Assembly (NCBI GenBank): GCA_030063045.1
Contig: JAQSEB010000049.1
Span: forward strand, 1,426,001-1,490,000
DNA: 64,000 nt
Reading direction: 5' to 3'
Origin: Pratylenchus scribneri
Lineage: Eukaryota > Nematoda > Chromadorea > Rhabditida > Pratylenchidae
Positions 39,227-52,652 of this stretch are shown here, in pieces. The notes beneath the pieces were generated by a model that saw only the letters and a program-made list of their open reading frames with translations, was not told the origin of the DNA and searched no databases. Made by a program: the position numbers and the translations under genes. How positions within the stretch are numbered: the first letter of the stretch is position 1; every line of letters begins with the position of its first letter.

Positions 39227-41047
39227 ATAGAAATATGCATGGAGGCGGAAAAATGTTGCCACAGCTTTGGCCATTTCACCCGAATATTATTATAAATTTT
39301 TGCTTGAATTTATTATTAAATTTTTTTATCACACATTTATATTTTTTTTCATGCACGCATAAATCTGGGCTTTAAAGCACGCATAAAAGGAGGCTTTAAA
39401 TGCTTATAAAAATTGCACATATTATTAAAATAGCACAAATCAAATTAAAAATTGGCTCAATTCAATTTATTCAAATTTGAATAAAAATAAAAATTGTGGT
39501 GTGCAGATTTATTCTAATTTTTATAACGGTGCAAATAGAGCATATTTTAATATAATATTTTACTAAAAAATTTGCTATTTTGTCTAGTTTTTGTGCTCAA
39601 ATTTTAAAATTCTATTTTTACCTCATCAGAATATAATTCGGTTTGGATTTTTTTTGGCTTATTATCCCATATGAGAATTTAATTGTAAAAAAGGTTTACT
39701 TTGGTGTCCCTTCTAATCAACAAAAAGTCCATATGAGAATTTATTTGTAAAAAGGCTTACTTGAGTGTCCAAAAATGTTAAAAAAGTGCATTCATCAAAA
39801 AAAAGATTTAATCGATTGCAAATAAATTGCTTATTGATAGAATTAAAATTTTTTATTAAATTATTAGGATTATTCAATAATTCATCCTCAAAAATTTGAA
39901 TATTTGCCATGCTTTGCTTAATCGTTGGCTTCTGTGCTTCTTCTTCAAACCTCAAGCTTTTTTCTCCTTTCCCTCAACACAATTTAAATTCAAATTTTTA
40001 CTCTTTACAATTTAGGTCTTTTGTCATTCCTTTCCTTTTCACCGCTGTATCGTCCACCGGCATTCTCCCCCTTGGGATCTTCTTCATCTTTTGGCCAAAC
40101 ACCGATTTCTGCAGGCGGGATTGGTTCACCCTTTGGCGGTATCTACCGAGGGCGAGGCAATGAATGGGCCAATAATTGAATGGAGGCAAAGGCATTGAAA
40201 GGAATTTTGATTTATATGCCAAATGATGGCTTCTTAATAATTCATGTACCGTAATAATTAATTCCACCCAATTCATTTTATTTATGTCCAAGTTTATATC
40301 CTAATATACATATAAAATTATTTGTAAAATATCTTAATGATATAAAAAGCAATGAATTTATTGATACAAAAATTTTTTAGCTCCTTTTTATGTTTAGAAT
40401 TAGAATAATAAATATAAATTCTTTTCCAATATTTTCCTTTTTTATGATTTCATTTTATCGCATATTATTCTTTCCAATTTTAATTCGATAAAAGGGAATT
40501 GAGTAATATTCAAATTCGCTTAAAAGTATTTTCTTTTTTTATGTGGTTATATTAACAGATACTTTTGTAGAAAGCTAATTTCCTCGAAAACCACTTAAAG
40601 GCCAAAATAAGAAAATAAAATTTTTAAATCAGTTCTTAAACCATTTAGAGTCGAGAGAATTCTAAATCAATGCCGAATCGGTTTTCCGATCATAGAAATT
40701 AAAAAAATTTTTTATCAAAAATTTGCGAGTATATTATGAAGATACATTACATATGGCTCTTCAACATGCAATCAAATTAATGAAAAAGTTATATTCTTTT
40801 ACAATGAAGTTATTTAAAATTTATTACTTTTTATACATTTAGGTATTTTGATTTGAAAAATTGACATTGATTAAATGATGAAAAGAAAAAAATTGATATT
40901 GGGATAAATTTAATAGTCCATTGTGTGAAAGATGTAAACAATATCTTCACTTTATAATTTATATTGGAGGATGAATTAAAATGAAAAAAAATGATGGAAA
41001 ATGGAAAAATACCCGTTTTTAATAAATTCATTAAATAAATAAAAGAA
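39227..41047. other. Intergenic stretch
   Basis: No gene recognised. A tandem duplication of about 60 bp spacing (CCATATGAGAATTTA(A/T)TTGTAAAAA) lies at 39,667-39,772. The moderately GC-rich patch at 39,900-40,200 is open on both strands without coding character. Confidence 0.5.
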
Positions 41048-44000
41048 TTATGTTCCAGGCCGAATTTGTGGCAATTCACCAGTTTTGGCATAGAAACGCA
41101 ATTCATCTTCGGAATTGACCACAATTAGACGACGTCGTACCAAAGAATCACCGCCCAGTTGAATTAATTGTTGTTGGACTGCTTAAAGAAATTGGAATTA
41201 AATCTATAATAAAAAATGCAGTGAATTTATTTTTTGGCTATTATAATAGAAAAAGTGTCACAATAGATTAGAAATTACGCCAAAAATATTTTAAAAATAA
41301 ATGTTAATTTTAAATAATAATATGTAATTTTCTCATCAAATCAAAGATAGATAAAAATTTATTAAAATACTAAAATTATGGGTCATAATTAAAAGCTGAA
41401 ATAAATGAGAAATCTTATAATTCTAATTTTTGTTTGTACCCTAATCCTAATTTATTTAAGAAAATATTAATCTAAAAAATATTGAATTTTCCAAAAAAAA
41501 TTGCCAGTCAAAAATACCATCTCGATGCCAGAAACTTGGCTAAAAATTATTTAATTTACCAAAAAATTACGAATCAAAAATAAATCATTTTGAGGCCACA
41601 AAAATTAGGGTATAAGAATAATAGAGCTAAGATTTAGACCAGGATTTGGCCATTTTTATAGTCCAAAAAAAGATACTTTTTGACACGAAAAATTAAGATA
41701 AATTCAACAATTTTATTTTTTTGAAGACGCAAAATTTCGCCATAAATGTACTAAAGCTATGGCTTACTTACTTAGGCCAGAATTGACCATTTTTAAGGCA
41801 ACAAAAATAATAATTTTAACATCCAAAATTTTAGATAAATAAAATTTATGGGCAATTTAATTAATTTATTATCCCTCCTAAATTATTACCGGTGCTCATT
41901 CGATGGATGACTTGTTGTTGATTTTGGGGTCCATTCCAATCATTTAATTCGCCTCCATTTTGTTGCCTTTCATCCTGTTGCAATGCGGCCCAAACACTGC
42001 GCAATCCACCCTGGAATGGATGATGGGGTCGTTGGGCAAATCCACCGCCATCCATTATTCCATCTTGGCCACGTTTTGCCCTTGATAGGCCAAAAGTCCT
42101 TGAGACGATGTCATCGCCGGAGCAACCTTCTACCGCAGCGCATTGCACCTTTTTGAGGGGATTAATTTGTTAAAATATTTTGATTTGAATTTAACTTATT
42201 TTCCTTTTGATCACAATTTTTCGGAGTATATTTTCAAAAAAAAAAATAATTTTTAAGCAAATTGGCCATATTCTAATTGCCAAAAAATAAAATTAAAAAA
42301 TTATAGATCAGATGAAATATTTGTTAAAAATATTTTTATAATTTTATTTTAAATTTATTGAATTTATTTACCGGTGGACATGGCGCAAATGGACAAACTC
42401 GAAGCAAGCAAGTGTATCTTAAAAATTTAATGATTTAATTTGTGAATTTATTGATTTAAATAAAATAATTTATTGATATTTTATTTCCCTTTAAAAAATT
42501 ATAAATTTGTTTTATCATTTCTAAATTTGATGCTTAATTTAGATAAAATTTTAATATTTAGAGGTCTTTTTTTCTCCTATAAAAAATATTTTGAAATTTA
42601 TTATAATTTATTTCAAAATTGATAATAATATTAATTACTAAAATCTATTTAAAATATGAATTAATAAACTATAAAAACCTACTGGACTTGGGTGGTTGTC
42701 TGATAGCGGAATGCCTCCACCGTCACTCGAATACCGTAATCTGTTTTTTGAGGTGGGCAAACGAGGCCAACATGATCCGCTTGGCAGCCATCCTTAAAGA
42801 ATTAATTATAATTGAATTAAAAAATTTAAATTTGTGAATTTACCTTTATAATTGCCAATGGCTCCTTTTCCCATTCATAAAGTGAACCGATAGGCTCTAC
42901 TTGGCAGCCCGAAATGGACATATGGGTGGCTGAAAATTTTAATAAATATTAAAATAAAAATTATTTTAATAATTAATTTTAATTTTAATATAATGCATAT
43001 AAAATGATGGCAAAGTAAAAAAAAAATAAATTACGTGGTATGGCAAAATATGGAGTGAATGCGAGCGTAATTCGACTGCCCACGACCACCGCTTCCGCCT
43101 GCAAATTATTCGCATTTATTTTTGATTTTTTTAAAATTTTCTATACCGGTTGTCCATTGTGATAAATGTCGAAAATGATTTTTTCGCGTTGTGCTGAATG
43201 ACTGGTGCCCGGTCGACTGCCAAAACTGCCAAAAACGGCCAATGGATTGCTGCGAAGAAAAAATTTAAAAATTTGTATAAAATTTTATGAATTAATTTTA
43301 AATTTTTTAAATATAAGCTAATAATTTTGTCATGTTATTATTTTTTAGCATTTAAAAATATTCCCAGAATTAGTTTATAATTTATACAAAAAGTGTCAAA
43401 ATTTTTAAGCAATTTTTTCCTTGTTCAATTCTAATTTATTTTATTTGATCCATAAATTAAAATGTCTTTAAATAGATTAAAAACAATTTAAAATTTTAAT
43501 AAAATCTGATCAAATTTATAATAAAAGTTTTGTCAAAAATGCTAAAATTAATAAAAGTTGAGTCGAATTTGCTAAAATTCAAAAATGAATCAAATTTGTT
43601 AAAAATAAATGCCTTACAATTCACTTCGAACGCCCTGTTGACCATCATTTGTTGTACCACTTGATGATGTCGAAGAAGACTTTGATGGAGGTTCCGGCGA
43701 TGATGTTGATGGCCCAGCAGCAGATTGGCTGCCTTCATTAGCAAAATTGCTTGAAGATGGGCTTTCTGAAGTCAAAGTGGTTGAAGCGGTAGTTGGTGAT
43801 GCCGTGGTTGAAGATGAAATTGTATTTTGTCCATCGCTTCCATTAGAAGTGCCTGTCGTTGATTGGGTGGATGAATGGCCGCCATCATGTCCCGCCGTTG
43901 AGATGGATGAATCGCTGCCACCAGTTCGAACCAAAATTCCATCATTTGGGAAGGCCAAATGCGTCGAGAAGCTAAGAATATAAAAAATTATGTGATTATT

Positions 44001-47000
44001 CTAAAAAGAAAATGGCATTGCATTGAACTTTCTAGTCCTTATATATTAGAAATATGTGCATAAATAAAATTTAGATTAAATAAAAATCTTATTTTAAAGC
44101 CAATCTACGAAATTGTAAATCTCCAATTTCTAAAGTTTGGCCTGTTTTTTTTTTCTCATAGCTAAAGAAGGAAGACAATTAAGCCTTAATAACCCATTTG
44201 AAAGTCCTAAATTTTTTCTAAAATTGCTATTCTAATTTTTGAAAATTAAAAGATGATTTGTAAAATAAGCGCTTTTTCTTCGAAAATAAGGGTTTATTTT
44301 AATCAAAGACATGTAACAGTTTTTTATTCAAGTGATAATAAAATATAAAATTACTATATTATAGAAGACAATTTTGAGCCTATAAACTCCTAGTACTTTA
44401 TAAAATTAATTATTATAATTGTGCTACGGCCAAAAGTATATCCCGGGTACTTAATGGTATTAATGAATTGTCATTTCTAAAAAATGGTAAAATTTTTAAT
44501 AATTTAAACAAAATTGAAAAAAAGCAAAATAATAAAAATTAAATATAAAAATAAAAATTTCAGCCGTACGTGAATTTTTTCCTGCCATCATCCCAATTCG
44601 TTTGACTATCCGTCGATCGTTTTGTTGTTGTTTTCGTCGTTTCATCTCCCAATGAATTTGTCGAATGACTCTCCGTTGTAGTTGGAGAAGTTGATGACAA
44701 ATTATTCAATACCGTAGTCAATACCGTAGTCAATGTTGAAGACGATGACGAAGCTGCCGTTGTGGAATCCTCATCGTCCTCAAAAATTGGTTCCATCCCC
44801 AATCGTTGGCCACCTTTTCCATTCCCTTGATTTCTTTGTCTTCCATTTGATGTTGTGCCGTCCGAATCATCATCGGAAGCCTCATCTGTAAACATGGTAT
44901 TTGATACCCAAAATTTTTTTAATTTTTACACTCAAGAAAACTTTTTCCCCATTTAAACTTTTTTTTTCCTTAAATGACACCAAAAATGGGAATTTTTGAA
45001 ATTTTATTAATAAAACCATACAAATGAATGATATCCAAGCTATTGGCGAATGAAATAATCAAATAGGTTTATTTAAATTAAATAATTATATAAAAAAATG
45101 AAATATTCTTTTAGCAATATAAACTTGCTTAACTATAAGAAATATGAGCCGAGAGTTAAAGCCTAAAATTTATTAGTACTAAAACATAGCTTTAATATAT
45201 GGGATTTTTTCCTTTTTGTGATATGAATTTGGTTGAATTCCATTCATTTTTATGATTTTCTAACTAAGTAAAAATTTAAAAAACTCTGATTTTTGTCGTC
45301 AATCGGCAAAAATTTTTTTTATAGAGAAATATTTGTTAGGAATATTTTTTTGAGGGTCTTTTTTTTTAAATTTGTTGTGGAAGAAAAGATTAGGTAATAG
45401 TTGACTTTGTATCACACCTTTTTCCAGAAAAAAATTTTTTATTTTATTTTTCACAAAAAACGTGTATTTAGGGGTTTTCGATGATGGGGAATCCGAATCT
45501 TACGTCCATTTTTCCATATCTTACCATTATGGTAAGATATGCCGACTTTTACCAAGATAGTGCAAAGAGGGGACCAAGAGCATTTTTGATAAAAATTTTT
45601 TACTTAGTCAAATTTAGTCAAATTATAGTTCATTCGATGCGCCTCGATGAGCTGATCACGAATCTGTAATCGGTTTCGCATAAAACCAAAAAAATAAAAA
45701 AGTTATGGCCATTTTAGTCATGTGGGCCACGTAGACACCTTATGAATTTTTTAATGGCCATAACTTTTTTATTTTTGGGTTTTATGCAAAACCGATAACA
45801 GATTCGTAATCAGCTCATCAAAACACGTTGAATCATGTATAATATGCCCCAAAATACCAAAGTTCAGTTTTTCGAAACCGGTTTGTAAACCTATACTGGT
45901 TCAGGAAATTTAATTCATGAAAAATAAATGCCAAATTCGGATTCCCCATCATCGAAAACCCCTAAATACACGTTTTTTGCGAAAAATAAAATAAAAAATT
46001 TTTTTCTGGAAAAAGGTGTGATACAAAGTCAACTATTACCAAAGATTATTATTTTCTGCAATGTTACTGCTTTTCCTTTGTGTCATTAAAATATTCTAAT
46101 TATTAGAGTCAACTAAGTAGAAAAAATTTTTTGAGGAAAAAATTTTGGGGTTAAGAATATTTTATGAAGGACTTTTTGAGGAAAAAATTTATAATGAAAG
46201 AAAAGCTTATTACTTTCTGCAATGTTGCTGCTTTGTTGTTGATGCACCAAAATGGTTGTTGGCTTCAATTTTGGCGTAGCTTTACTCTCCGTTTCATGGT
46301 TTACTGTTGTTTTCTCTGTTAACGATGAATGTATTGTGGAAGTTGGCGTCGATGTTGCCGTCGAAATTAAAGATTTTGTCGAAGTGGAATCATCCTTAAC
46401 ACTTTCCGAAGCAAGAGAGTCGTTAATTCTTGGTGAATGCACTTTTCCACCATCAGAGGTTCTTTCACAATTTCCATTCTTTTGTAGTAAACAATTTGTA
46501 TCTGCCAATGTTGTGGAAGCTGTTGTCGATTTTATGCCATTTTCCTCAGTCTTTTCCGCATCAAATCCACCCAATGAGTACAGTGGAAGGGTAAAAATGT
46601 CTTTCGTGAATGGTTTCAAAGTCGTCCATGACCACCAACGACTATTCTCCGTGGTCGAAGTAATTTTTGGCGATGTTTTGGCTGGAGTCGTTGCGGTTGT
46701 TCCATCAGTTTCTTCCAAAATTGTGGTCCCGAATCGTCGCTGGACATTTGTGGGTTCCGCAGCTGAGCTCAATGCTTCCAAAATGGAATTGATTGAAGCG
46801 CCACGTTTTGGATCGCCAATTTGCCCAGTCAATTCGTAATGTTCACGGGGATGAGGTGAACTGGAAATTTTGGTTAAATTTAACAAAAAAATGGCTATAT
46901 CTTATTTTTTAAAGAAATTGTTGGATCCATGTTCAATATTATTTCAAATTTTTTAAATATATTAATAAAAAATTTTAAATAAAAGAAGGCTGAAATTTTC

Positions 47001-49628
47001 CTGTAAAAAATAATTACTAAATTTCTTTGGTATAATAATATTTAAAAAAAATAGTAATTTAAAATTTAATGTTTTAAAATTGGCCATATTAAGTTTTTAG
47101 AAAATCATGAATCAAGCATTTAAATATTTAATAGTTTTTAAATATGATGGATCAAATATAAATTAAATTTAAAGGAAGACTAATGTAATAATAATAAGCA
47201 AAAATTATTATTGGATTACTTTGTTTTCTATAATTTAAAAAAATTAAATGTCTATTTTGATTAATTTAATAGTCTAAAAATAATTTTTCATTTTTCTTGC
47301 TTTTTAAGGATATATATAAATCTATATTAAAAAATACTGCTTAAAATTTCAAACATACCCTGTAAATTTTTGTAATGGACAGCGGGCCTGATACGTTAAA
47401 TCATCGGCCGTAATGAAATACAATGGTTCTACTCCATCCGTCGACAAAACCACTTCCAAAACAATTTCATCGCCCTTTATGGGAATTTAATTAAAATTAA
47501 TTTAATAAAAATCTTTGGAAGTTATCCTCACTGATTGGCGCATACTGTCCGAACAATTCCGTGCCAAATTTGGATAAGGAAAAAGAAAATCAAATGAATT
47601 AGCCTCTTTTGGCTCAATCCGACAAGAGAAGAAATCGTAAAGACCATAAAGGGCGCCGGTATAAGGAATGCGAGAATCGACATGAATCTGCAATTTATTA
47701 TTATTATTTGGCAAATTTATAATTTAATTAATTTAATTTTTTAATAAGAATTTGAAAAAAATTTTTTTACTCGAATGCCATTAGGCTCGCATATTGAAGT
47801 AAATTTGAAGCTATCTGAAATTAATTTTAATATATTAAATGAAGAATAAGAGCCTTACTATTGTAGCAATTATTTTCATAGTAATCGATGCGATAGTTGG
47901 GATCTGGTAAAAAAAAATAAATTTTTAAAAATTATTTAAAAAATTTAATAAAAAAATTATATAGAGGAGAACAATTAATTTAAAAATTTAAAATTAAAAC
48001 AATATAATTTTTTATTACTGAAAAGATTTCATTGGAAGGTAAGTCATTTCTCATTTGTGCAACTTGGATGAGAAAATAGTAAAATTAAAAAAAAATAAAA
48101 AATTTCTAATCGATGACATAAAATAAAATTGTCAAAAAAACTCTTTAAAAGTCAGGTGATTCATTAAATCATATTTTGAAAATTAATTAGTAAATGTCTG
48201 AAAAGAATTTAACAAAAATATCCAGTCAACTTTAATTTTGGATGAAGTTTATAATGATAAAAAATTCAAAAAGCTTCAATTCGATTGCTTAAAAATTGGC
48301 AGGAAAATATCTTATTATTGTGTGCCAATATTAGGCATAGACAAAACGATTAATTGGGTGGGAAATTATGATAAAAATTAATCGACATGATAATAATTAT
48401 TAATTATCTCCCTCACACTTACTATTATTTATGCGGATGAAAGCCGGCTTGCTCAACTGATTTTGTTCAGATAAATGGCAACCTAAATAATGAAATTTAA
48501 AATTCGATAATTTTCTTGAGCCAACCCCCATCCGTTCGATTAAATGAAACACTTCGGCACAAAATTTTGGAATCATTCAAACATTCGGCCAAACAATCCT
48601 CCAGGGTTTTAGTGAATTTTGTTCGGCTCACTTCACTTTTCAACATATATCGATCGGAGAGGAATGTGAACGCATATTCACCGGTGCAACTGCGTTGAGC
48701 TGATTTAAATAAAAATTTATTTTTAAAAGCCTATAACTAACTGTCAACACAAAATTTCCAATAAAAAGTATAGCTGTAAATTTAATTAATTTTTATTCAT
48801 TTATTTGTAATATTTTGAACCGATCATCGGCCTCCATATAGCCATCCGTGTGTTGGACATGCTCTCGACTGAATATTTGGCATTCATTTACAGAGCCAAA
48901 GCCAGAACGATGATTCAAAGCCGAACACTTAATTATTTTTTATAAATTTAAAAATAAAGAAAAAAAATTTAAAAATATTAATGATAATGAAATAAAATCA
49001 AATCGGAAAATTGGGAAACTTTAGAAATGATATGACCCAACTTTCGCCCTTTTTATAATAAGTAATAACAGTTGATTATCAAATATTATAAATTTTATCG
49101 AAATTGATTTTGAATTTTCCGATTTGTGCCAAAAAAAAGCCATTGCAAATTTTGTTAATCTGTAGTAATTATAAATGGTTTTATAGGCGTAACTTCATCA
49201 TTTCTGAACCTATTTAAATTAATTTTATATAATTAGATAGCCAAGAGACTGCTCTTTAATTTGATAAGAAATTCTTAAATAAAATATCCCTTTGAAAAAA
49301 AATGTCCTTTCGCTTTCGAATGGAAAATTAATAAACAAAGAACAAAGGTAACAAAATTATTTACCTGCAAATTTGTGCCACTGTTGTTTCCACCAATTAA
49401 TGTTGCTGGATTTTTGTCCTCACTGCATGCCTTTTGGCAATCACCAAATGATAAATTTGGTCCTGTCGAACTTTTTGCCCCTCCCTGTTGATTGTTCAGA
49501 CGAACTCGAGGCCAACGCACATAAATTGGGCGGCAACCACTATTTCCGGTGGGTTGTGCCAAAATAAAGGGAGAAATATGGAATAAGGAAAAGATTAAAA
49601 TTTTAAGGAAATAATTGAATGGTAACAT
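41048..49628 (-). CDS. PAN-PAN-ZP secreted matrix protein with mucin-like insert (LET-653-like)
   Basis: Eighteen phase-consistent exons (5' to 3'): 49628-49365, 48927-48821, 48689-48526, 48482-48423, 47903-47859, 47814-47771, 47687-47532, 47474-47359, 46860-46214, 44885-44570, 43971-43618, 43249-43147, 43098-43035, 42929-42844, 42792-42683, 42417-42372, 42148-41890, 41181-41048; 1,024 aa. Signal peptide 1-24; two PAN/apple modules (about 30-205; CQKACSEDK, EDCLAECL, CRSVSFNR); ZP-N (214-318; SICEPNGIR, GLYDFFSCRIEP, PLYFITADDLTYQARC); Ser/Thr-rich mucin-like region (319-757); ZP-C (758-910; KIIFDIYHNGQP, SISGCQVEPIGS, CLLRVCPFAPC); dibasic RAKR near 920 as probable furin site. No C-terminal membrane helix is visible, so it should be secreted. 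PAN+ZP without a TM matches LET-653 of C. elegans apical matrix. Seen: domains; inferred: orthology. Confidence 0.85.
45393..46040. mobile_element. Foldback/TIR element in intron 9 of the ZP gene
   Basis: The outer arms (45,393-45,530 and 45,905-46,040) are near-perfect inverted repeats beginning GGTAATAGTTGACTTTG and sharing GGGGTTTTCGATGATGGGGA. The element is flanked by an exact 8-bp duplication AAAGATTA (45,385-45,392 and 46,041-46,048). The centre contains a further inverted repeat around AAAGTTATGGCCATT. No coding capacity. The 8-bp duplication fits hAT-like transposition, but the termini are not the usual CAGGG type. Confidence 0.8.
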
Positions 49629-49634
49629 CTGAAA
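49629..49634 (-). promoter_or_regulatory. Candidate spliced-leader acceptor directly before ATG
   Basis: On the minus strand TTTTCAG abuts the initiator ATG (49,628-49,626). An acceptor touching the start codon with no obvious upstream coding exon is typical of nematode SL trans-splicing. Confidence 0.5.
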
Positions 49635-51199
49635 ATTTTGATGTATTTAATTAGGAAATTAAATAAATTATTTTAATCAGTTGTTAGAATTTGGTGAAAA
49701 TAAAATAAGATGTATAAAATTATAATAAATAGGGAGGGAATTTTTAGGTTTTTTAACCGATCTTTTATGTGTCCTATTCAGATTTGATGAGAAAAGCATA
49801 AAAATATTCTTAATTATATTAGCATTTACCATTTATTATTTACCTTTTATTTAATTTTTAACCACTTTTGCTTATTTTGTCACTTTTTCAGGGTCAATTT
49901 CAATGGAAATACAATAAAAAACCAAAAAAAAAACTATCTAATTTGGAATCAGGAACAGGAAATCTATTTTGGTAATTTATAATTTTACAAAAAAACTTAA
50001 AAGTAACTTATTCGATTTTTGCTAAATACCTAAAAATACGTTTTCTAATAATATAATAAAATTCAAATTCAAATTCAAATATACATACGCTTTAGTTACT
50101 GCGAAAAATGAATAAATTTTAATCTTTTGTGGACATAATTGAAAGTGAATTTTTGTGCGCGATATGAATGAATAGAAATACAAAAAAACTTGCTCAAACA
50201 TCTGAAAAATATTTTGACCAATTTTAGAGCAGCGTCGATCAACCGTTCGATATTCACACACTCAAAAATAATTTGTGGTGCCCTTGCACATTTTTGGTGG
50301 TGGTGGTTCACCTCCCGACTGAAAACATCAGTAACATACCTAGCCCCAAATCCCTTTTTGGCGAGGGGCGCCACAATCCTCCAACAATGTGCCCTTTCCC
50401 CTTTCTCGGGTGGGGGATGAACAAAAATTCGCGCATTCCTCATTTCGCGCAGGCAACAGTGGAGGAGGAGGACTATATACGGCGATTCGGTGGTGGAATG
50501 ATGATGATGACCTAGATGGACTCTGAGAGGGGACAGTGACATCCCCGGCGGGTTGCTGCTGTCCTCGCCCCTCCTCGCCACAGGTCAGCGCTTCCGACGC
50601 GATGGATTTTGTTGGGCTTTTGGGTGATTTTGGGGATCGAAGCGGCCGCTGCGCGAATTTTTATTCACAAATTTGAGGGAAATGTGAATGAATTGTGGAA
50701 GGACAAATGAGTCAGAAAATGGCGAATTATTCATATGTAAATGTGCGCATATTTATTCCTTTTTTTGGGCGAGACCAAAATGTTGAAAGGGAAAAGTGCA
50801 TTCACTTATGGAAATGAAGGAAAAGGCAAAAAGCCGATTATAGTAAAATGGGGAGAATGTAACAGATTTTCTATAAATCGACAATTTTCCGATTAGGTTG
50901 TCTAAAAAATATTGCAACTAATTTTAGCTATAATTACTCCCTCCGTTATAGTCCGAACAAAATTCTTGCAAATGCCCTTGACCTTCGTCACCGAAATAGG
51001 GAGCAAATTATTTATGGCTTACATTGATTTTATTTATTTTGTTTTTTAAAAAAAATTTGGGTATTAAATTCTAATTTATTAAATCATATCATAAATGGAA
51101 AAATAAACCATTTAAATTAAAATTTATAGAATTGAATAATTTATATTTTTATTGCAAAATTTATTCGCCTTGATTTGGGTCATCCAGTTAGCATGAAAA
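49635..51199. other. Upstream region of the PAN-ZP gene
   Basis: No gene supported. At 50,230-50,660 a GC-elevated block is open on both strands (161 codons on minus, 50,096-50,581), but its translation has no domain and no splice context. It lies about 600-1,000 bp upstream of the ZP gene start, where a promoter could be. Confidence 0.4.
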
Positions 51200-52447
51200 A
51201 TTAATTAAAATCTTTCCGAAAAACTAAATTAAAATCTTTCCGGAAAACTTAATTAAAATCATTCCGAAAAACTAAATTAAAATCTTTCCGGAAAACTTAA
51301 TTAAAATCATTCCGAAAAATTAAATTAAAATCTTTCCGGAAAACTTAATTAAAATCATTCCGAAAAACTAAATTAAAATCTTTCCGGAAAACTTAATTAA
51401 AATCTTTCCGGAAAACTTAAATAAAATCTTTCCGGAAAACTTAATTAAAATCTTTCCAGAAAATTCAATTAAAATCTTTCCGGAAAACTTAATTAAAATC
51501 TTTCCGGAAAATTTAATTAAAATCTTCCCAGAAAACTTAATTAAAATCTTTCCGGAAAACTTAATTAAAATCTTTCCAGAAAATTTAATTAAAATCTTTC
51601 CGGAAAACTTAATTAAAATCTTTCCGGAAAACTTAATTAAAATCTTTCCAGAAAATTTAATTAAAATCTTTCCGGAAAACTTAATTAAAATCTTTCCGGA
51701 AAACTTAATTAAAATCTTTCCAGAAAATTTAATTAAAATCTTTCCGGAAAACTTAATTAAAATCTTTCCGGAAAACTTAATTAAAATCTTTCCGGAAAAC
51801 TTAATTAAAATCTTTCCGGAAAACTTAATTAAAATCTTCCCAGAAAACTTAATTAAAATCTTTCCGGAAAATTTAATTAAAATCTTCCCAGAAAACTTAA
51901 TTAAAATCTTTCCAGAAAATTTAATTAAAATCTTTCCGGAAAACTTAATTAAAATCTTTCCGGAAAACTTAATTAAAATCTTTCCGGAAAACTTAATTAA
52001 AATCTTTCCGGAAAACTTAATTAAAATCTTTCCGGAAAACTTAATTAAAATCTTTCCAGAAAATTTAATTAAAATCTTTCCGGAAAACTTAATTAAAATC
52101 TTTCCGGAAAACTTAATTAAAATCTTTCCGGAAAAAATTAAAATCTTTCCGGAAAACTTAATTAAAATCTTTCCAGAAAATTTAATTAAAATCTTTCCGG
52201 AAAACTTAATTAAAATCTTTCCGGAAAACTTAATTAAAATCTTTCCGGAAAACTTAATTAAAATCTTTCCGGAAAACTTAATTAAAATCTTTCCAGAAAA
52301 TTTAATTAAAATCTTTCCGGAAAACTTAATTAAAATCTTTCCGGAAAACTTAATTAAAATCTTTCCAGAAAATTTAATTAAAATCTTTCCGGAAAACTTA
52401 ATTAAAATCTTTCCGGAAAATTTAATTAAAATCTTTACGGAAAACTA
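51200..52447 (+). repeat. 24-bp minisatellite, about 50 copies
   Basis: The unit is AATTAAAATCTTTCCGGAAA plus ACTT. Variants (CAGAAAATTT, CCCAGAAAACTT, ATTCCGAAAAACTAA) are interspersed in higher-order patterns, for example pairs of standard units followed by one CAGAAAATTT unit. Each standard unit contains the palindrome TTTCCGGAAA. The first few units (51,200-51,360) are the most diverged. A related array in the opposite orientation lies at 60,178-60,470. Confidence 0.95.
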
Positions 52448-52652
52448 AATTATAAAAGCTTATAAAAATTTTAAATTTATAAAAAAAATTAAATATACTT
52501 ATTCTTTCGTATTTATTGAAATGCCCAACAAAAAATATCGTTAATAAAACAGCTTCAATTTGAGAAAAAATGAATTGTAAAAGAAGAAAATAAACAAAAT
52601 TTGAAGTATTGATATTATTTTTATATTCCCATCATTATAGTATTCATCTTTC

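Noticed and set aside
46252..46839. 195-codon plus-strand frame
   Set aside because: It is the antisense of the mucin-like exon of the ZP gene, open because ACT/TCT-type codons give few stops in reverse.
50096..50581. 161-codon minus-strand frame upstream of the ZP gene
   Set aside because: No homology I can recognise, and open frames on the other strand too; more likely promoter-proximal GC-rich DNA.
51200..52447. CRISPR-like regular array
   Set aside because: The 24-bp period is continuous without unique spacers, and the context is eukaryotic; it is a minisatellite.
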